From Acidimicrobiaceae bacterium (GTDB lineage Bacteria; Actinomycetota; Acidimicrobiia; Acidimicrobiales; RAAP-2), in NCBI GenBank assembly GCA_003155135.1, contig PMFN01000028.1:36710-100709 (forward strand): a DNA stretch of 64,000 bases. Reading direction: 5' to 3'. The notes below the pieces were generated by a model. That model saw nothing but the letters and a program-made list of their open reading frames with translations. It searched no databases and was not told where the DNA came from. Below, piece by piece: positions 23,901 through 33,288 of this stretch. How positions within the stretch are numbered: the stretch's first letter is position 1; the number at the start of each line of letters is the position of its first letter. Made by a program: the position numbers and the translations under genes.

Positions 23901-25151
23901 TCAGGCGTCGAGCAGGGCGTCGACGAATGCCTGGGGGTCGAAGGCGACGAGGTCGTCGGGGCCCTCCCCCAGTCCGACGAGCTTCACGGGGATCCCGAGC
24001 TCGCGCTGGATGGCGATCACCACGCCGCCCTTGGCGGTCCCGTCGAGTTTGGTGAGCACCACACCCGTGACGTCGACGGCCTCGGTGAACTGGCGCGCCT
24101 GCACCAGCCCGTTCTGGCCGGTGGTGGCGTCGAGGACGAGCAGGACCTCGCTCACCACGCCGGGCGGTCGGTCTGCGACCCGGCGGATCTTCTTCAGCTC
24201 CTCGACCAGGTTCACCTTCGTGTGCAGGCGCCCGGCGGTGTCGGCCAGCACCAGGTCATTGCCACGCGCCGACGCCCGCTGCACCGCGTCGAACACGATG
24301 GCCGAGGGGTCCCCGCCCTCGGCCCCTCGCACGATCTCTGCTCCCGAGCGCTCCGCCCACTGGGCCAGCTGCTCGCCGGCCGCAGCGCGGAAGGTGTCGC
24401 CGGCGGCGAGCAGCACCGAGCGGCCCTGGGCCGCCTCCTGGCGGGCCACCTTGCCGACCGTCGTGGTCTTGCCCACGCCGTTGACCCCGACGAACAGCCA
24501 GACGTTGGTGACGTCGGCGGCCTGGTCGAAGTGCAGCTGTCGCCCCGAGCGCACGGCGCCGTCACCGGCGCCCGCCCCTGCGGTCGCTGCGGCTGCGCCG
24601 TCGTGGGCGGGGGCGCCCTCGTGGGCCGCCACCACCGAGCCGAGGTCGCCCTCTGCGACGTAGGTCGCCTCGCCGGGCACCGAGAGGAGCCGGACGAGGT
24701 CCGAGCGAAGGGCGTCGAGGAGCCCGTCGGTGCCCTGGACCTCACGCGCACCCACCCGGCTGCGCAGGTCGGCGAGCAGCGCGTCGGCGGTGCCGACCCC
24801 GACGTCGGCTCGCAGCAGCGCGTCTTCGATCTGCTCCCAGGTCTCGGCGTCGACCGAGCCCCGGCCCCGCACGGCGCGCACCGGCGAGAAGAGCCCACGG
24901 GCTCGGCCCAGCCGTTCCCGGAACCCCGGAGGGGCGACCGGCTCGGCTGCCGGCGCCTCGGCTGCGGGGGCAGGGGCCGGTTCGCGCAGCGTGTCGGGCG
25001 GCGCTCCCGGGGGCCGGGTAAGGGTGCCCGCGCCGGGGGTGCCGGCGCTCGGCTGCTCGGCCGGCGGCCGGCGGCGGGTGCGCAGCGCCACCGCGGCGAC
25101 GACCACGAGGGCCACGACGACCACGGCGACGATGATCCAGATGGCGGCCAT
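23901..25151 (-). CDS. ftsY: SRP receptor FtsY
   Basis: 416 residues. It begins with a true membrane helix (IWIIVAVVVVALVVVAAVAL), as in actinobacterial FtsY, then a Pro/Ala-rich linker to about 100. The NG domain shows G1 GVNGVGKTT, DTAGRLHTK and TKLDGTAKGGV. It docks ribosome-SRP complexes at the membrane. It lies between smc and ffh, the usual order. Confidence 0.97.
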   Translation of the reverse strand: MAAIWIIVAVVVVALVVVAAVALRTRRRPPAEQPSAGTPGAGTLTRPPGAPPDTLREPAPAPAAEAPAAEPVAPPGFRERLGRARGLFSPVRAVRGRGSVDAETWEQIEDALLRADVGVGTADALLADLRSRVGAREVQGTDGLLDALRSDLVRLLSVPGEATYVAEGDLGSVVAAHEGAPAHDGAAAATAGAGAGDGAVRSGRQLHFDQAADVTNVWLFVGVNGVGKTTTVGKVARQEAAQGRSVLLAAGDTFRAAAGEQLAQWAERSGAEIVRGAEGGDPSAIVFDAVQRASARGNDLVLADTAGRLHTKVNLVEELKKIRRVADRPPGVVSEVLLVLDATTGQNGLVQARQFTEAVDVTGVVLTKLDGTAKGGVVIAIQRELGIPVKLVGLGEGPDDLVAFDPQAFVDALLDA

Positions 25152-25188
25152 GAACTGGCCATCCTAATGGGCGGCGCCCGGCGCGCCG

Positions 25189-28100
25189 TCAGGTGGGGAC
25201 GGCTTCTCGCGCCACCTTCTGGCTCACCACCTGGCTCGAGCCGCCCGGGGCCATGGTCACCCCGTAGAGGGCGTCACCGGTCTCCATGGTGCGCTTCTGG
25301 TGGCTCACGATGATCAGCTGCGCCTCGGCGCGGAACTCGCGCACGAGGCCCAAGAAGCGGTGCAGGTTGACGTCGTCGAGGGCGGCTTCGACCTCGTCCA
25401 TCAGGTAGAAGGGCGACGGGCGCGAGCGGAAGACGGCGAAGAGGAACGCGAGGGCGGCCAAGGAGCGCTCGCCGCCCGAGAGGAGCGAGACCCGCCGCAC
25501 ATTGCGCCCGAGCGGGCGCACCTCGACCTCGATCCCCGTCTTCAACAGGTCGTCGGGCTCGGTGAGGACCAGGCGCCCGGTGCCGCCGGGGAAGAGCGTG
25601 GCGACGAGCGAGGAGAAGTGCTCGTTCACGTCGGCGGCGGCGGCGGCGAACGACGACATGATCTCCTCGTCGAGCGTGCGGACGACCTCTTGGAGCTCCC
25701 GGCGGGCCGAGCGCACATCGTCGACCTGGGTGTCGAGCTCGCGGTGGCGCTCCTCGAGCACCGAGAGCTCCTCCAACGCCAGTGGGTTGATGAGCCCGAG
25801 GGCACCGAGTCGTTCGGTCAGGTCCGCCGCGTGCTCCGCCGCGCTGCGGCCGGCGGGCAGCTCGGGGCACGGGGCACCGAGCACCTCGTCGGGCGTGCTC
25901 GTGAGGTCGTGGCTGATCACCTCGGCGAGCGCGTCGGCGCGCAGCGCCACCTCGGCGATCTCGAGGTCGTGGACCCGGGTGCGCTCGCGCACCTGCTGGA
26001 GGCGCGCCTCGGTGCTCGAGCGCTCGAGCCGGAGGTGCTCGAGGCGCTCCCCGCCGGCGCGCACGGCCGCCACCTGGCCCCGGTAGTCCGCACGCAGGGT
26101 CTCGAACACCGCCTCGAGGCGCTCCCTCTCCCCTTCGAGGAGGGCACCCAGACGCACGAGTGCACGCCCGTCGGCCTCGAGGCGCTCACGGCGCGCCTGC
26201 GCGGCCTCACGCTCTTCTGCGTGGCCCTCGAGGCGCCGCTCCACCTCGGCCCGGCGCCGCGCCAGCACCCGGCGGCGCTCCTCGAGGCCGGCCGTGCGGA
26301 CCTCGAGCGACTGGCGAGCGGCGCGCAACTCGGCACGGCGCTCCTCGAGGACCGACGCGGCGCTCGTGGCCAGGGCCGCCTCGGCCACGGCGGCAGCGGC
26401 GGCCTCCTCGATCGCCGGGATCGCCTCTTCCACCTCCAAGAGCGCCTCGGCCGCCTCCTCCACGCGCTGGGCCGCCTCGTCACGGGCCGCCTCGGCCTCG
26501 GCGAGTTCGACGGCCAACCGGGAGCGCTCGACACCGGACCGGGAGCGCTCGGCGTCGGCAGCATGACGAGCGGCGACATGGCGGTCGAGCTCGCGGCGCG
26601 CGTCGAGCTCGCCGCGCTGCGCCGCGCTGAGCCCGGCGCGGGCTTCGGCCAGGCGGGCGCCGGCGGCATCGGCCTCGGCCGCCAGGCGGCCGGCGGTGAC
26701 GGTTGCCTCCTCGACGGCCGCACGCGTCACCACGCCCTTCGACGAGCGCACCCGCCACCCGCTCGTGGCGAAGCGGTCCCCGGCGGCGGTCACGACAACG
26801 AGATCGGGGCGCTCGAGGGCGAGGTCGATCGCGGTGTCGATCCCCCCGACGCGCACCGCGTCGGCCAAGAGCACGTCGAGGACGGCGGCCACCTCGGGGG
26901 TCGATGTCGTCCGCAGCGACACGTGGGGGCGCAGCCACGCTGCCCCCGCCGGCGCCTCGCCGGCTGCTCGGCGAGCGCTGCGCGCCGGCGCGAGCACCGC
27001 GCCGGTCAGGCCCTCGGAGCGAAGGCGCGACAGGGCCTCGGAGGCTGCGGCCCGGTTCTCGACCACCACGGCGGCCACCGAGGCGCCCGCAGCTGCCTCG
27101 AAGGCCTCCTCCCAACCGGGGTCGATGACCACGAGGTCGACGAGGGCGCCGACCACCCCATCGACGTCGGCGAGGAGATCGCGACCCGCCGCCCCCTGCA
27201 GCTCGCTCAGCGCACGGGCCAGGGCCTCGGCGCGCGCCGCGCTGCGATGGCGTGCCTCGTCGGCGAGCGATGCCTCGGTCTCGGCGGCGCCGGCTCGTTC
27301 GGCGGCGGCCCGGGTCCGCCCCTCGGCGGCCACCACGGCGGCGTCGACGGTGGGGGCCTCCGCTGCCAGGTGCTCGGCGGTGGCGTCGAGCTCCTCGGCG
27401 GACGCGCCCACGCCCTCGGCCCGTCGGGCGAGGGCACCGAGCCTGCTCTCGAGGTCGCCCACCTGGCGGTGCAGGGCCTCGAGCGACTGGCGGAGCAGGA
27501 CGCGACGTTCGGCCGCGCGGGCGAGGGCCTCGGGGGCGCCGGACTCCTCGATCGGCCCGGCGAAGCGCACGCCGAAGGCGGTGTCCTCGGCGATGAGGGC
27601 CGCCTCGGCGGCTTCGAGGGATGCCCATTCAGGGACGAGCACGCTGCCTTCGGCCTCGGCCTCGACGAGCTCGGCGTCGAGGCCCGCGCCCTCGGCCTCG
27701 AGGGTCGAGACCACGTCCACGTCGGCGGCGGCATCGAGGGCGGCGCCGAGCGAGCGCGAGCGCTCGCGCAGCACCGAAGCGGTGCCCCGGGCGCGCTCGA
27801 CCAGGCCCTGGACGCGCCCGAGCGCGGACGCGAGGTCCTCCTCGCGGCGAGAGGCGAGCTCGGCGGCCGTGGCGGTGGCGTCGGCGTCGAGCCGCTCGAG
27901 GGTCTCGGCGAGCTGGCCCTCCTCGGTGCGCAGGACTGCCAGGCCCTCGGTGGCGACCCGGCGGCGCTCGCCGAGCGACGCCAGCTCTGTGCCCGCCAGG
28001 TGCAGCCGCACGGTGCGCAGCTCCGCGGCCAGGGTGTCGTGGTTGCGCGCCGCGACCGCCTGGCGCTCGAGGGGGCGGATCTGGCGGCGGACCTCGCGCA

Positions 28101-28683
28101 CGAGGTCGCCCAGGCGCTCGAGGTTCTCCTGGGTGGCCGCCAGCCGGCGCTCGGCGCGCTCACGGCGCCGCCGGTGCTTGAGCACGCCGGCGGCCTCTTC
28201 GACGATGGCCCGGCGGTCCTCGGGTCGGGCGTTGAGGACCGTGTCGAGCTGGCCCTGCCCGATGATCATGTGCTGCTGGCGCCCGACCCCCGAGTCGCTC
28301 AAGAGCTCTTGGATGTCGAGGAGCCGGCACGGGGTCCCGTTGATGGCGTACTCGCTGTCGCCGGAGCGAAACAGCGTGCGGGTGATGGTCACCTCGGCCA
28401 TGTCAACGGGGAGCTTCCCCGAGGCGTTGTCGATGGTGAGGGAGACCTCGGCGCGCCCGAGGGCGGCACGAGAAGTGGTCCCGGCGAAGATGACGTCTTC
28501 CATCTTCTGGGAGCGCAACGAGCGCGGGCCCTGGGCGCCGAGCACCCACGTGACGGCGTCGACCACATTGGACTTGCCGCTGCCGTTCGGGCCGACCACC
28601 ACGGTGATGCCCGGCTCGAACTCGAGCACGGTCGGGTCGGCGAAGGACTTGAACCCCTTCATCGAGAGGGACTTCAGAAACAT
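25189..28683 (-). CDS. smc: Chromosome segregation ATPase SMC
   Basis: 1164 residues. Walker A VVGPNGSGKSN lies at about 29-39. Two long Ala/Glu/Arg coiled coils flank the hinge (about 510-630, with GVVGALVDLVVIDPGWEEAFE). The C-terminal head carries the signature LLSGGERSLAALAFLFA and Walker B FYLMDEVEAALDD. The coils are unusually Ala- and Arg-rich, matching the genome's GC bias. It partners with ScpA/ScpB, not encoded here. A TAGGGT box 7 nt before the ATG suggests a leaderless message. Confidence 0.97.
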   Translation of the reverse strand: MFLKSLSMKGFKSFADPTVLEFEPGITVVVGPNGSGKSNVVDAVTWVLGAQGPRSLRSQKMEDVIFAGTTSRAALGRAEVSLTIDNASGKLPVDMAEVTITRTLFRSGDSEYAINGTPCRLLDIQELLSDSGVGRQQHMIIGQGQLDTVLNARPEDRRAIVEEAAGVLKHRRRRERAERRLAATQENLERLGDLVREVRRQIRPLERQAVAARNHDTLAAELRTVRLHLAGTELASLGERRRVATEGLAVLRTEEGQLAETLERLDADATATAAELASRREEDLASALGRVQGLVERARGTASVLRERSRSLGAALDAAADVDVVSTLEAEGAGLDAELVEAEAEGSVLVPEWASLEAAEAALIAEDTAFGVRFAGPIEESGAPEALARAAERRVLLRQSLEALHRQVGDLESRLGALARRAEGVGASAEELDATAEHLAAEAPTVDAAVVAAEGRTRAAAERAGAAETEASLADEARHRSAARAEALARALSELQGAAGRDLLADVDGVVGALVDLVVIDPGWEEAFEAAAGASVAAVVVENRAAASEALSRLRSEGLTGAVLAPARSARRAAGEAPAGAAWLRPHVSLRTTSTPEVAAVLDVLLADAVRVGGIDTAIDLALERPDLVVVTAAGDRFATSGWRVRSSKGVVTRAAVEEATVTAGRLAAEADAAGARLAEARAGLSAAQRGELDARRELDRHVAARHAADAERSRSGVERSRLAVELAEAEAARDEAAQRVEEAAEALLEVEEAIPAIEEAAAAAVAEAALATSAASVLEERRAELRAARQSLEVRTAGLEERRRVLARRRAEVERRLEGHAEEREAAQARRERLEADGRALVRLGALLEGERERLEAVFETLRADYRGQVAAVRAGGERLEHLRLERSSTEARLQQVRERTRVHDLEIAEVALRADALAEVISHDLTSTPDEVLGAPCPELPAGRSAAEHAADLTERLGALGLINPLALEELSVLEERHRELDTQVDDVRSARRELQEVVRTLDEEIMSSFAAAAADVNEHFSSLVATLFPGGTGRLVLTEPDDLLKTGIEVEVRPLGRNVRRVSLLSGGERSLAALAFLFAVFRSRPSPFYLMDEVEAALDDVNLHRFLGLVREFRAEAQLIIVSHQKRTMETGDALYGVTMAPGGSSQVVSQKVAREAVPT

Positions 28684-28690
28684 CGCGCCG

Positions 28691-28696
28691 ACCCTA
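28691..28696 (-). promoter_or_regulatory. Leaderless -10 box TAGGGT before smc
   Basis: Ends 7 nt before the smc ATG at 28683, which has no Shine-Dalgarno sequence. Confidence 0.45.
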
Positions 28697-28783
28697 CCAA
28701 TCAGCCGCGTAGGCCCCGGGGAACGCCGCCGCGACCGCTCTCGACCTGCTCCGCCGGGCTCGATGTGGGACGCGATCTGCCGG

Positions 28784-29683
28784 TTAGATTTGGCAGTGCT
28801 CGCAGTAGAAGGTCGATCGACCGGCGAACTTCACCCGCACGATCTTGTTGCGGCAGCGCCGGCACGGCTGGCCCTCCCGGTCGTAGACCTCGTGGCTGCC
28901 CTGATAGTCGCCGATCTCGCCGAAGAGGTCCCGGTACTGCTCGTCGGCCAGCGACGAGCCGCGGTGCTTGATGGCGTCGGCCAGGGTCTCGACCATGGCC
29001 CGGTAGAGGCGGCGGATCTCGGTCGCCGAGAGGCTGTCGGAGGCCCGGTCGTAGCGCAGGCCCGCGGCGAAGAGGATCTCGTCGGAGTAGAGGTTGCCGA
29101 TGCCCGCTGCGAACTGCTGGTCCATGAGCAGGGTCTTGATCCCGACGTGGCGGCTGCGCAGCATGACGGCGAAGCGCTCCCAGCTCATCATGTCCTCGAT
29201 CGGGTCAAAGCCCAGGTGGGCGAGCTCGGGGATGGCCCGGCGCACCGCGGCGCCCTCGCCGCCCACCCCGATCCCGAAGGTCGGCAGTGCCGCACCCTCG
29301 ATCACTGCCGGGGGGGTCGAGACGAACATCTCGCCGAAGGTCCGAGGGTCCACATAGCGCAGCTCACCGCCCTGGGTGAAGGTGATCACGACGTGCGTGT
29401 GCTTGGGTTTGGGCTCCTTCACGCTCTTCACCCGCAGCAGCTGACCGCTCATGCCGAGGTGCACGACGAGCGTGTCGCCGTTGTCGAGGGCCAAAAGGAG
29501 GTACTTGCCGAGGCGCCCCACTGCCTTGATGGTGCGGCCCTCGAGCATGGAGCGGAAGGCCTTGGCGCTCGAGTGGCGGCGCACCGAGCGGCCATTGCTG
29601 ACCGCCACGGCCTTGATCTTGCGGCCGACCACCTCTTTGGCCAGGTCCTGGCGCAGGGTTTCGACTTCGGGAAGTTCAGGCAC
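28784..29683 (-). CDS. mutM: Formamidopyrimidine-DNA glycosylase
   Basis: 299 residues when started at GTG 29683, which exposes the catalytic N-terminal PELPEVE after Met removal (Pro2 Schiff base, Glu3). The helix-two-turn-helix segment (GIGNLYSDEILF) and the C-terminal zinc finger (CRRC...CEHC) are intact. It removes 8-oxoguanine and FaPy lesions. The start lies 8 bp inside the rnc end, so the genes are coupled. Confidence 0.95.
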   Translation of the reverse strand: MPELPEVETLRQDLAKEVVGRKIKAVAVSNGRSVRRHSSAKAFRSMLEGRTIKAVGRLGKYLLLALDNGDTLVVHLGMSGQLLRVKSVKEPKPKHTHVVITFTQGGELRYVDPRTFGEMFVSTPPAVIEGAALPTFGIGVGGEGAAVRRAIPELAHLGFDPIEDMMSWERFAVMLRSRHVGIKTLLMDQQFAAGIGNLYSDEILFAAGLRYDRASDSLSATEIRRLYRAMVETLADAIKHRGSSLADEQYRDLFGEIGDYQGSHEVYDREGQPCRRCRNKIVRVKFAGRSTFYCEHCQI

Positions 29684-30422
29684 CTTGGAGCTCCTGCCAC
29701 GCGTGTTGTGCCGCATCTTGTTCGGCATCTTTTTTCGAACTTCCGGTGCCCGCACCGAGTCGCCGGCCGGCGATGTAAACCTCGGCCTCGTAGCGCCGGT
29801 CATGGTCGGGGCCCGAGCCACGCACCTCGTAGACGGGCGTGCCCTCGCCCCGGTGCACGCTCAGCTCTTGGAGCCGGCTCTTGTGGTCGTAGTCGTCGGG
29901 CTCAGCGGCCGCATGGGCGATGCGCTCGGCCAGCATGCGCAGCACCAGCGGCTCGGCCGCGTCCCATCCGGCGTCGAGGTAGACGGCTCCGATCACCGCT
30001 TCGGTGGCATCGGCGAGCAGTGACGCCTTGGTGCGGCCACCCGATGCCTCCTCGCCGCGACCGAGCAGCAATGCCTGGCCGATGCCGTACTCCTCGGCCA
30101 CGTCGGCCAGCACGCGGGCGTTGACGACCGCAGCGCGGACCTTCGCGAGCTGCCCCTCGGCGAGCTCCGAGTAGCGGCGGTAGGTGTACCCGGCCACGAC
30201 CAGTCCCAAGACGGCGTCGCCCAGGAACTCGAGGCGCTCGTTTGAGGGTGCGCCGTCCTGCTCGCCACACCAACTCCGGTGGGAAAGTGCCTGGTGGAGT
30301 AGTGCGGGAGAACCGAAACGGTGACCGAGTCGCTCAGCCAGGGCGTCGGTCCCGTGGTCGAGGACGTCCACGGGAACGCGATCAACCGGCTCCGAGCTTG
30401 GCGTAGACGTAGTCGACGGCAT
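29676..30422 (-). CDS. rnc: Ribonuclease III
   Basis: 248 residues. The catalytic signature NERLEFLGDAVL and the second acidic site DATEAVIGAVYLD are present. The C-terminal dsRNA-binding domain has the KKDAEQDAAQHAW helix. It processes rRNA precursors and structured mRNAs. Its start lies 41 bp inside the acpP end, so a later start or strong coupling is possible. It forms a unit with acpP upstream and mutM downstream. Confidence 0.95.
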   Translation of the reverse strand: MPSTTSTPSSEPVDRVPVDVLDHGTDALAERLGHRFGSPALLHQALSHRSWCGEQDGAPSNERLEFLGDAVLGLVVAGYTYRRYSELAEGQLAKVRAAVVNARVLADVAEEYGIGQALLLGRGEEASGGRTKASLLADATEAVIGAVYLDAGWDAAEPLVLRMLAERIAHAAAEPDDYDHKSRLQELSVHRGEGTPVYEVRGSGPDHDRRYEAEVYIAGRRLGAGTGSSKKDAEQDAAQHAWQELQGA

Positions 30423-30678
30423 CTCGGACGGTTCGCAGGTCCTCGAGATCCTCGTCGTCGATCCGGAACCCGACCGTGCGCTCGCTCAGCTCCTCCTCGA
30501 GGGCCTCGACCAGCTCGATCAGGGCCAGGGAATCGGCGTCCAGGTCCTCGGCGAGGGAGGAGCCCTCGGTGATGGTCGACGGATCGATCTCCAAGATGTC
30601 GGCCAGCTGGTCGCGAATCAGCTCGAAAACACCCTGTCGGTCGAGCGGACCACGGTCGATGTGGGTCTCAGCGGGCAC
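30382..30678 (-). CDS. acpP: Acyl carrier protein
   Basis: 98 residues, about 20 longer than typical because of an N-terminal extension. The phosphopantetheine-attachment Ser is in DADSLALIELVEALEEEL, though the motif reads DADSL rather than the common GxDSL. CAGGAG lies 7 nt before the GTG start. It serves fatty-acid synthesis together with plsX, and it sits before rnc as in many bacteria. Confidence 0.9.
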   Translation of the reverse strand: MPAETHIDRGPLDRQGVFELIRDQLADILEIDPSTITEGSSLAEDLDADSLALIELVEALEEELSERTVGFRIDDEDLEDLRTVRDAVDYVYAKLGAG

Positions 30679-30716
30679 GAAAAACTCCTGATAATCGGGG
30701 ATGGGGCTCGGACAAT

Positions 30717-30722
30717 CCTACC
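30717..30722 (-). promoter_or_regulatory. Probable -10 box TAGGAT for acpP-rnc-mutM
   Basis: Found 38 nt before the acpP GTG. Here a normal leader with a CAGGAG ribosome-binding site is present, unlike the leaderless genes nearby. Confidence 0.35.
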
Positions 30723-30808
30723 GGTCCCCGCAGGGCCCACGGTGATGAGGGCCCGAGGTGGGTGCCCGGAGGGCCCTTTCGGGACCCCTGGCGTGGCCCT
30801 ACGCGGCC

Positions 30809-31825
30809 TCAGTGGGCTGCCACGGCGCTGGCCAGGGCATCGACGAGGCCGCCGGCGGCCAACTCGTGGGCGACTTTGACGGCGTTCAAGATGGCGACCG
30901 AGGAGGACGAGCCGTGGCTGATCACGCACACGCCGTCCACGCCGAGCAGCATGGCCCCGCCGGTGCCCTCGGGGTCGAGGTCGGCGATCACCGGCGCCAG
31001 GTGGGGCAGGAGCGTCTCGGCGGCCGCCTTGGTCGCCTCGTCGGTGGAGAAGACCCCGAGGAGGGTGTCGAAGAGGAAGCGGAGCGACCCCTCGAGGGCT
31101 TTCAGGGCCACATTGCCGGTGAAGCCGTCGGTGACCACCACGTCGACCGGCGAGGGCAACAGGTCACGGCCCTCGACGTTCCCGACGAAGTCGACGCCCG
31201 GCGCCTCTTTCAAGAGGGCGTGGGTCTCCTTCACGAGGGGGGTGCCCTTGGAGGACTCCTCGCCGATGGAGAGCAGCCCGACCGTCGGCTGCGCCACGCC
31301 GTAGCGCCCGTGGGCGTAGGCGGAGCCCATCTGTGCGAACTGCACCAGCATGGCGGGGGTGCACTCGGCGTTGGCTCCGGCGTCGACGAGGACGGCCGGG
31401 GCAAGGCCCGGGCGAGGCAAGGGGGTCGCGATACAGGGCCGGATCACCTGGGGGAGCCGTCCCATCCGCAGGAGTGCCGAGGCCATGGTCGCCCCCGTGT
31501 TGCCCGCGCTCACCATTGCTGACGCCTTGGCGTCGCGCACAAGCTCGGCGGCACGCACGAGCGACGAGTCCTTCTTGCGGCGCACGCCCTGGGCGGCGTC
31601 GTCGTTCATGGTGATGACCTCGGTGCAGGCGAACAGGTCGAGGCCCATCGTGTCGCCGACCTGTTCGGGCGGGCCGACGAGCAGGACGGCGATGTCCTCC
31701 TCATCGCGGGCGCGCGCCGCCCCGGCCACAATCTCACCTGGTGCGCGGTCGCCTCCCATCGCGTCGACGGCGACGGGCAGTGTGGCCAGCGTCCCGGCGT
31801 CGGGGCGCTGCGCCGATCGGCTCAA
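30809..31825 (-). CDS. plsX: Phosphate acyltransferase PlsX
   Basis: 338 residues. N-terminal VAVDAMGGDRAPGEIV, central VSAGNTGATMASALL and GFTGNVALKALEG are conserved. It converts acyl-ACP to acyl-phosphate for phospholipid synthesis. It probably starts at TTG 31825, one base after the rpmF stop. An ATG at 31761, inside the DAMGGD motif, is too late to be the start. Confidence 0.94.
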   Translation of the reverse strand: MSRSAQRPDAGTLATLPVAVDAMGGDRAPGEIVAGAARARDEEDIAVLLVGPPEQVGDTMGLDLFACTEVITMNDDAAQGVRRKKDSSLVRAAELVRDAKASAMVSAGNTGATMASALLRMGRLPQVIRPCIATPLPRPGLAPAVLVDAGANAECTPAMLVQFAQMGSAYAHGRYGVAQPTVGLLSIGEESSKGTPLVKETHALLKEAPGVDFVGNVEGRDLLPSPVDVVVTDGFTGNVALKALEGSLRFLFDTLLGVFSTDEATKAAAETLLPHLAPVIADLDPEGTGGAMLLGVDGVCVISHGSSSSVAILNAVKVAHELAAGGLVDALASAVAAH

Positions 31826-31826
31826 C

Positions 31827-32006
31827 TCAGTCGACCTCGACGGCCTGGCGACCCTTGTACCACCCGCAGTTCGGGCAGACCACGTGGGGGACCTTGGCGG
31901 CCGAGCAGTGCGGGCAGGTCGAGCGCGCCGGGCGCTTCAGCACCCAGGCGGACGCACGACGGCTCCGGCCCTTGGCCTTCGAGGTCTTCTTCTTCGGGAC
32001 AGCCAT
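31827..32006 (-). CDS. rpmF: 50S ribosomal protein L32
   Basis: 59 residues, MAVPKKKTSKAKGRSRR at the start and a zinc ribbon CPHC...CPNC. The four-cysteine form is zinc-binding, so the protein should depend on zinc supply. It sits between the YceD gene and plsX in the standard bacterial order. Confidence 0.97.
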   Translation of the reverse strand: MAVPKKKTSKAKGRSRRASAWVLKRPARSTCPHCSAAKVPHVVCPNCGWYKGRQAVEVD

Positions 32007-32078
32007 CGTGATCTCCAGATTCCGAGAGGTTCGCCGACACACGGCCCGGCAGCCGAGAGGCGTGCCGGCGTGGTCTGC

Positions 32079-32660
32079 TCAGGTTCCTTCGCGGGCGTGC
32101 TCCACGGGACGGTCCACGTCGCGTGACGACCTGAGCACGTCAAGCGTAGCCCACCGGGGATCGACGGGGGGCACGCAGGTGCAGGCCTCGACGTTGCGGT
32201 CCGCCCCGCACTCCGCGCACAGCCCCGCACAGTCGGCCAGGCAGAGGGGGGCGAGCGGCAGCTCGAGGACGATGGCGTCGCGCATCATCGGCCCGAGGTC
32301 GAGCTGGTCGTCACCGATCTCGTAGGCGAGCTCGTCGTCGAGCACGTGGCGCTCGGGGTCCGGGTCGCAGAAACGCTCCTTCACCGACACGTTGAACTCA
32401 CCGTCGATGGGCGTGGTGCAGCGCCGGCAGACACCCCGCCACGGGGCCGACACCGTCCCGGTCACCAACACCCCGCCACGGTAGGACTCGAGGACCACGT
32501 CGCAGGTGGCGTCGGCACCCTCTGGCACCGACGAGTCCACCGACGATGCCGGTGCGAGTTCCCCCGTGGGGTCAAAGGGACCCTGGCGGGTCTCGTGCCA
32601 ACGGGTACCGAGCGCCCGGCGGAGCCGGGCGACGTTCACAACAAAGGGGTCGGCGGGCAT
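32079..32660 (-). CDS. DUF177/YceD family protein
   Basis: 193 residues. The family core RGVCRRCTTPIDGEFNVSV and the cysteine pattern CLADCAGLCAECGAD near the end are present. AGGAGGCGC precedes the ATG at 32660, which decides the start. Members accompany rpmF and are implicated in 23S rRNA maturation in plants and bacteria. It is immediately upstream of rpmF and downstream of the sepIVA-like gene. Confidence 0.92.
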   Translation of the reverse strand: MPADPFVVNVARLRRALGTRWHETRQGPFDPTGELAPASSVDSSVPEGADATCDVVLESYRGGVLVTGTVSAPWRGVCRRCTTPIDGEFNVSVKERFCDPDPERHVLDDELAYEIGDDQLDLGPMMRDAIVLELPLAPLCLADCAGLCAECGADRNVEACTCVPPVDPRWATLDVLRSSRDVDRPVEHAREGT

Positions 32661-32700
32661 GATGCGCCTCCTCTCAGGCAACGTGGTGGTGGGGTGCGGT

Positions 32701-33288
32701 TCAGGCGAGGTCCTGGTCGAAGAAGCCGTCCTCCGTCTCGGCGCCCTCGGCCGCCGCCGGGGCTGTGGCGTCGACGAGCTCGGGCGGTGGGGTGGTGGCC
32801 TGGAGCTTCTCCCGTCCGGCGGCGACGGTGCGCATGATCCGGTCGAGCACGATCTCCATTCCGGCCAGCTTCTGGTCGCAGTAGTCCTCGGCCTCGTGAC
32901 GCATCCTACGGGCGTCCTCGTTGGCGTCGTCCAAGATGCGCTGGGCGACCTGGCCGGCCTGGCGCACGATCTCGGTGCGCGAGACCATGCGTTCGGCCTG
33001 GACCCGGACCTCTTCCATCAGGGACTCGGCCTCACGGGTGCGCTCGGCGAGGAATTCCTCGCGCTCACGCAACAGCCAGCGGGCCTGGCGCAGCTCGTCG
33101 GGCAGCTGCTCGAGGGCCCCGGCGAGCAGGTCGGTGACCTCGTCACGGCTGATGAGCACCGAGGCCGACAGCGGCATGGCCTTGGCCGAACCGACAACGT
33201 CGATGACCCGGCGGATGAGTCCCTCGGCGTCGAGCTTGTCGAGGTCGTCCTCGCGCCCGCTGTGCTGGTCGTCGAACAGGTCGGTCAC
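32701..33288 (-). CDS. DivIVA-like coiled-coil protein (SepIVA-type)
   Basis: 195 residues, mostly acidic coiled coil (LLREREEFLAERTREAESLMEEVRVQ region) with a disordered tail. Length, the LDKLDAEGLIRRVIDVV N-terminal segment and its position between coaD and the YceD gene match mycobacterial SepIVA, a septation and elongation factor. It starts with a GTG overlapping the coaD stop by 4 bp. It should act at the inner face of the membrane in cell-envelope growth. Confidence 0.85.
   Translation of the reverse strand: MTDLFDDQHSGREDDLDKLDAEGLIRRVIDVVGSAKAMPLSASVLISRDEVTDLLAGALEQLPDELRQARWLLREREEFLAERTREAESLMEEVRVQAERMVSRTEIVRQAGQVAQRILDDANEDARRMRHEAEDYCDQKLAGMEIVLDRIMRTVAAGREKLQATTPPPELVDATAPAAAEGAETEDGFFDQDLA

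Noticed and set aside
25300..30124. Very long plus-strand open frames (over 1100 codons each)
   Set aside because: They are antisense to smc, mutM and rnc. No domain or start signal supports them.
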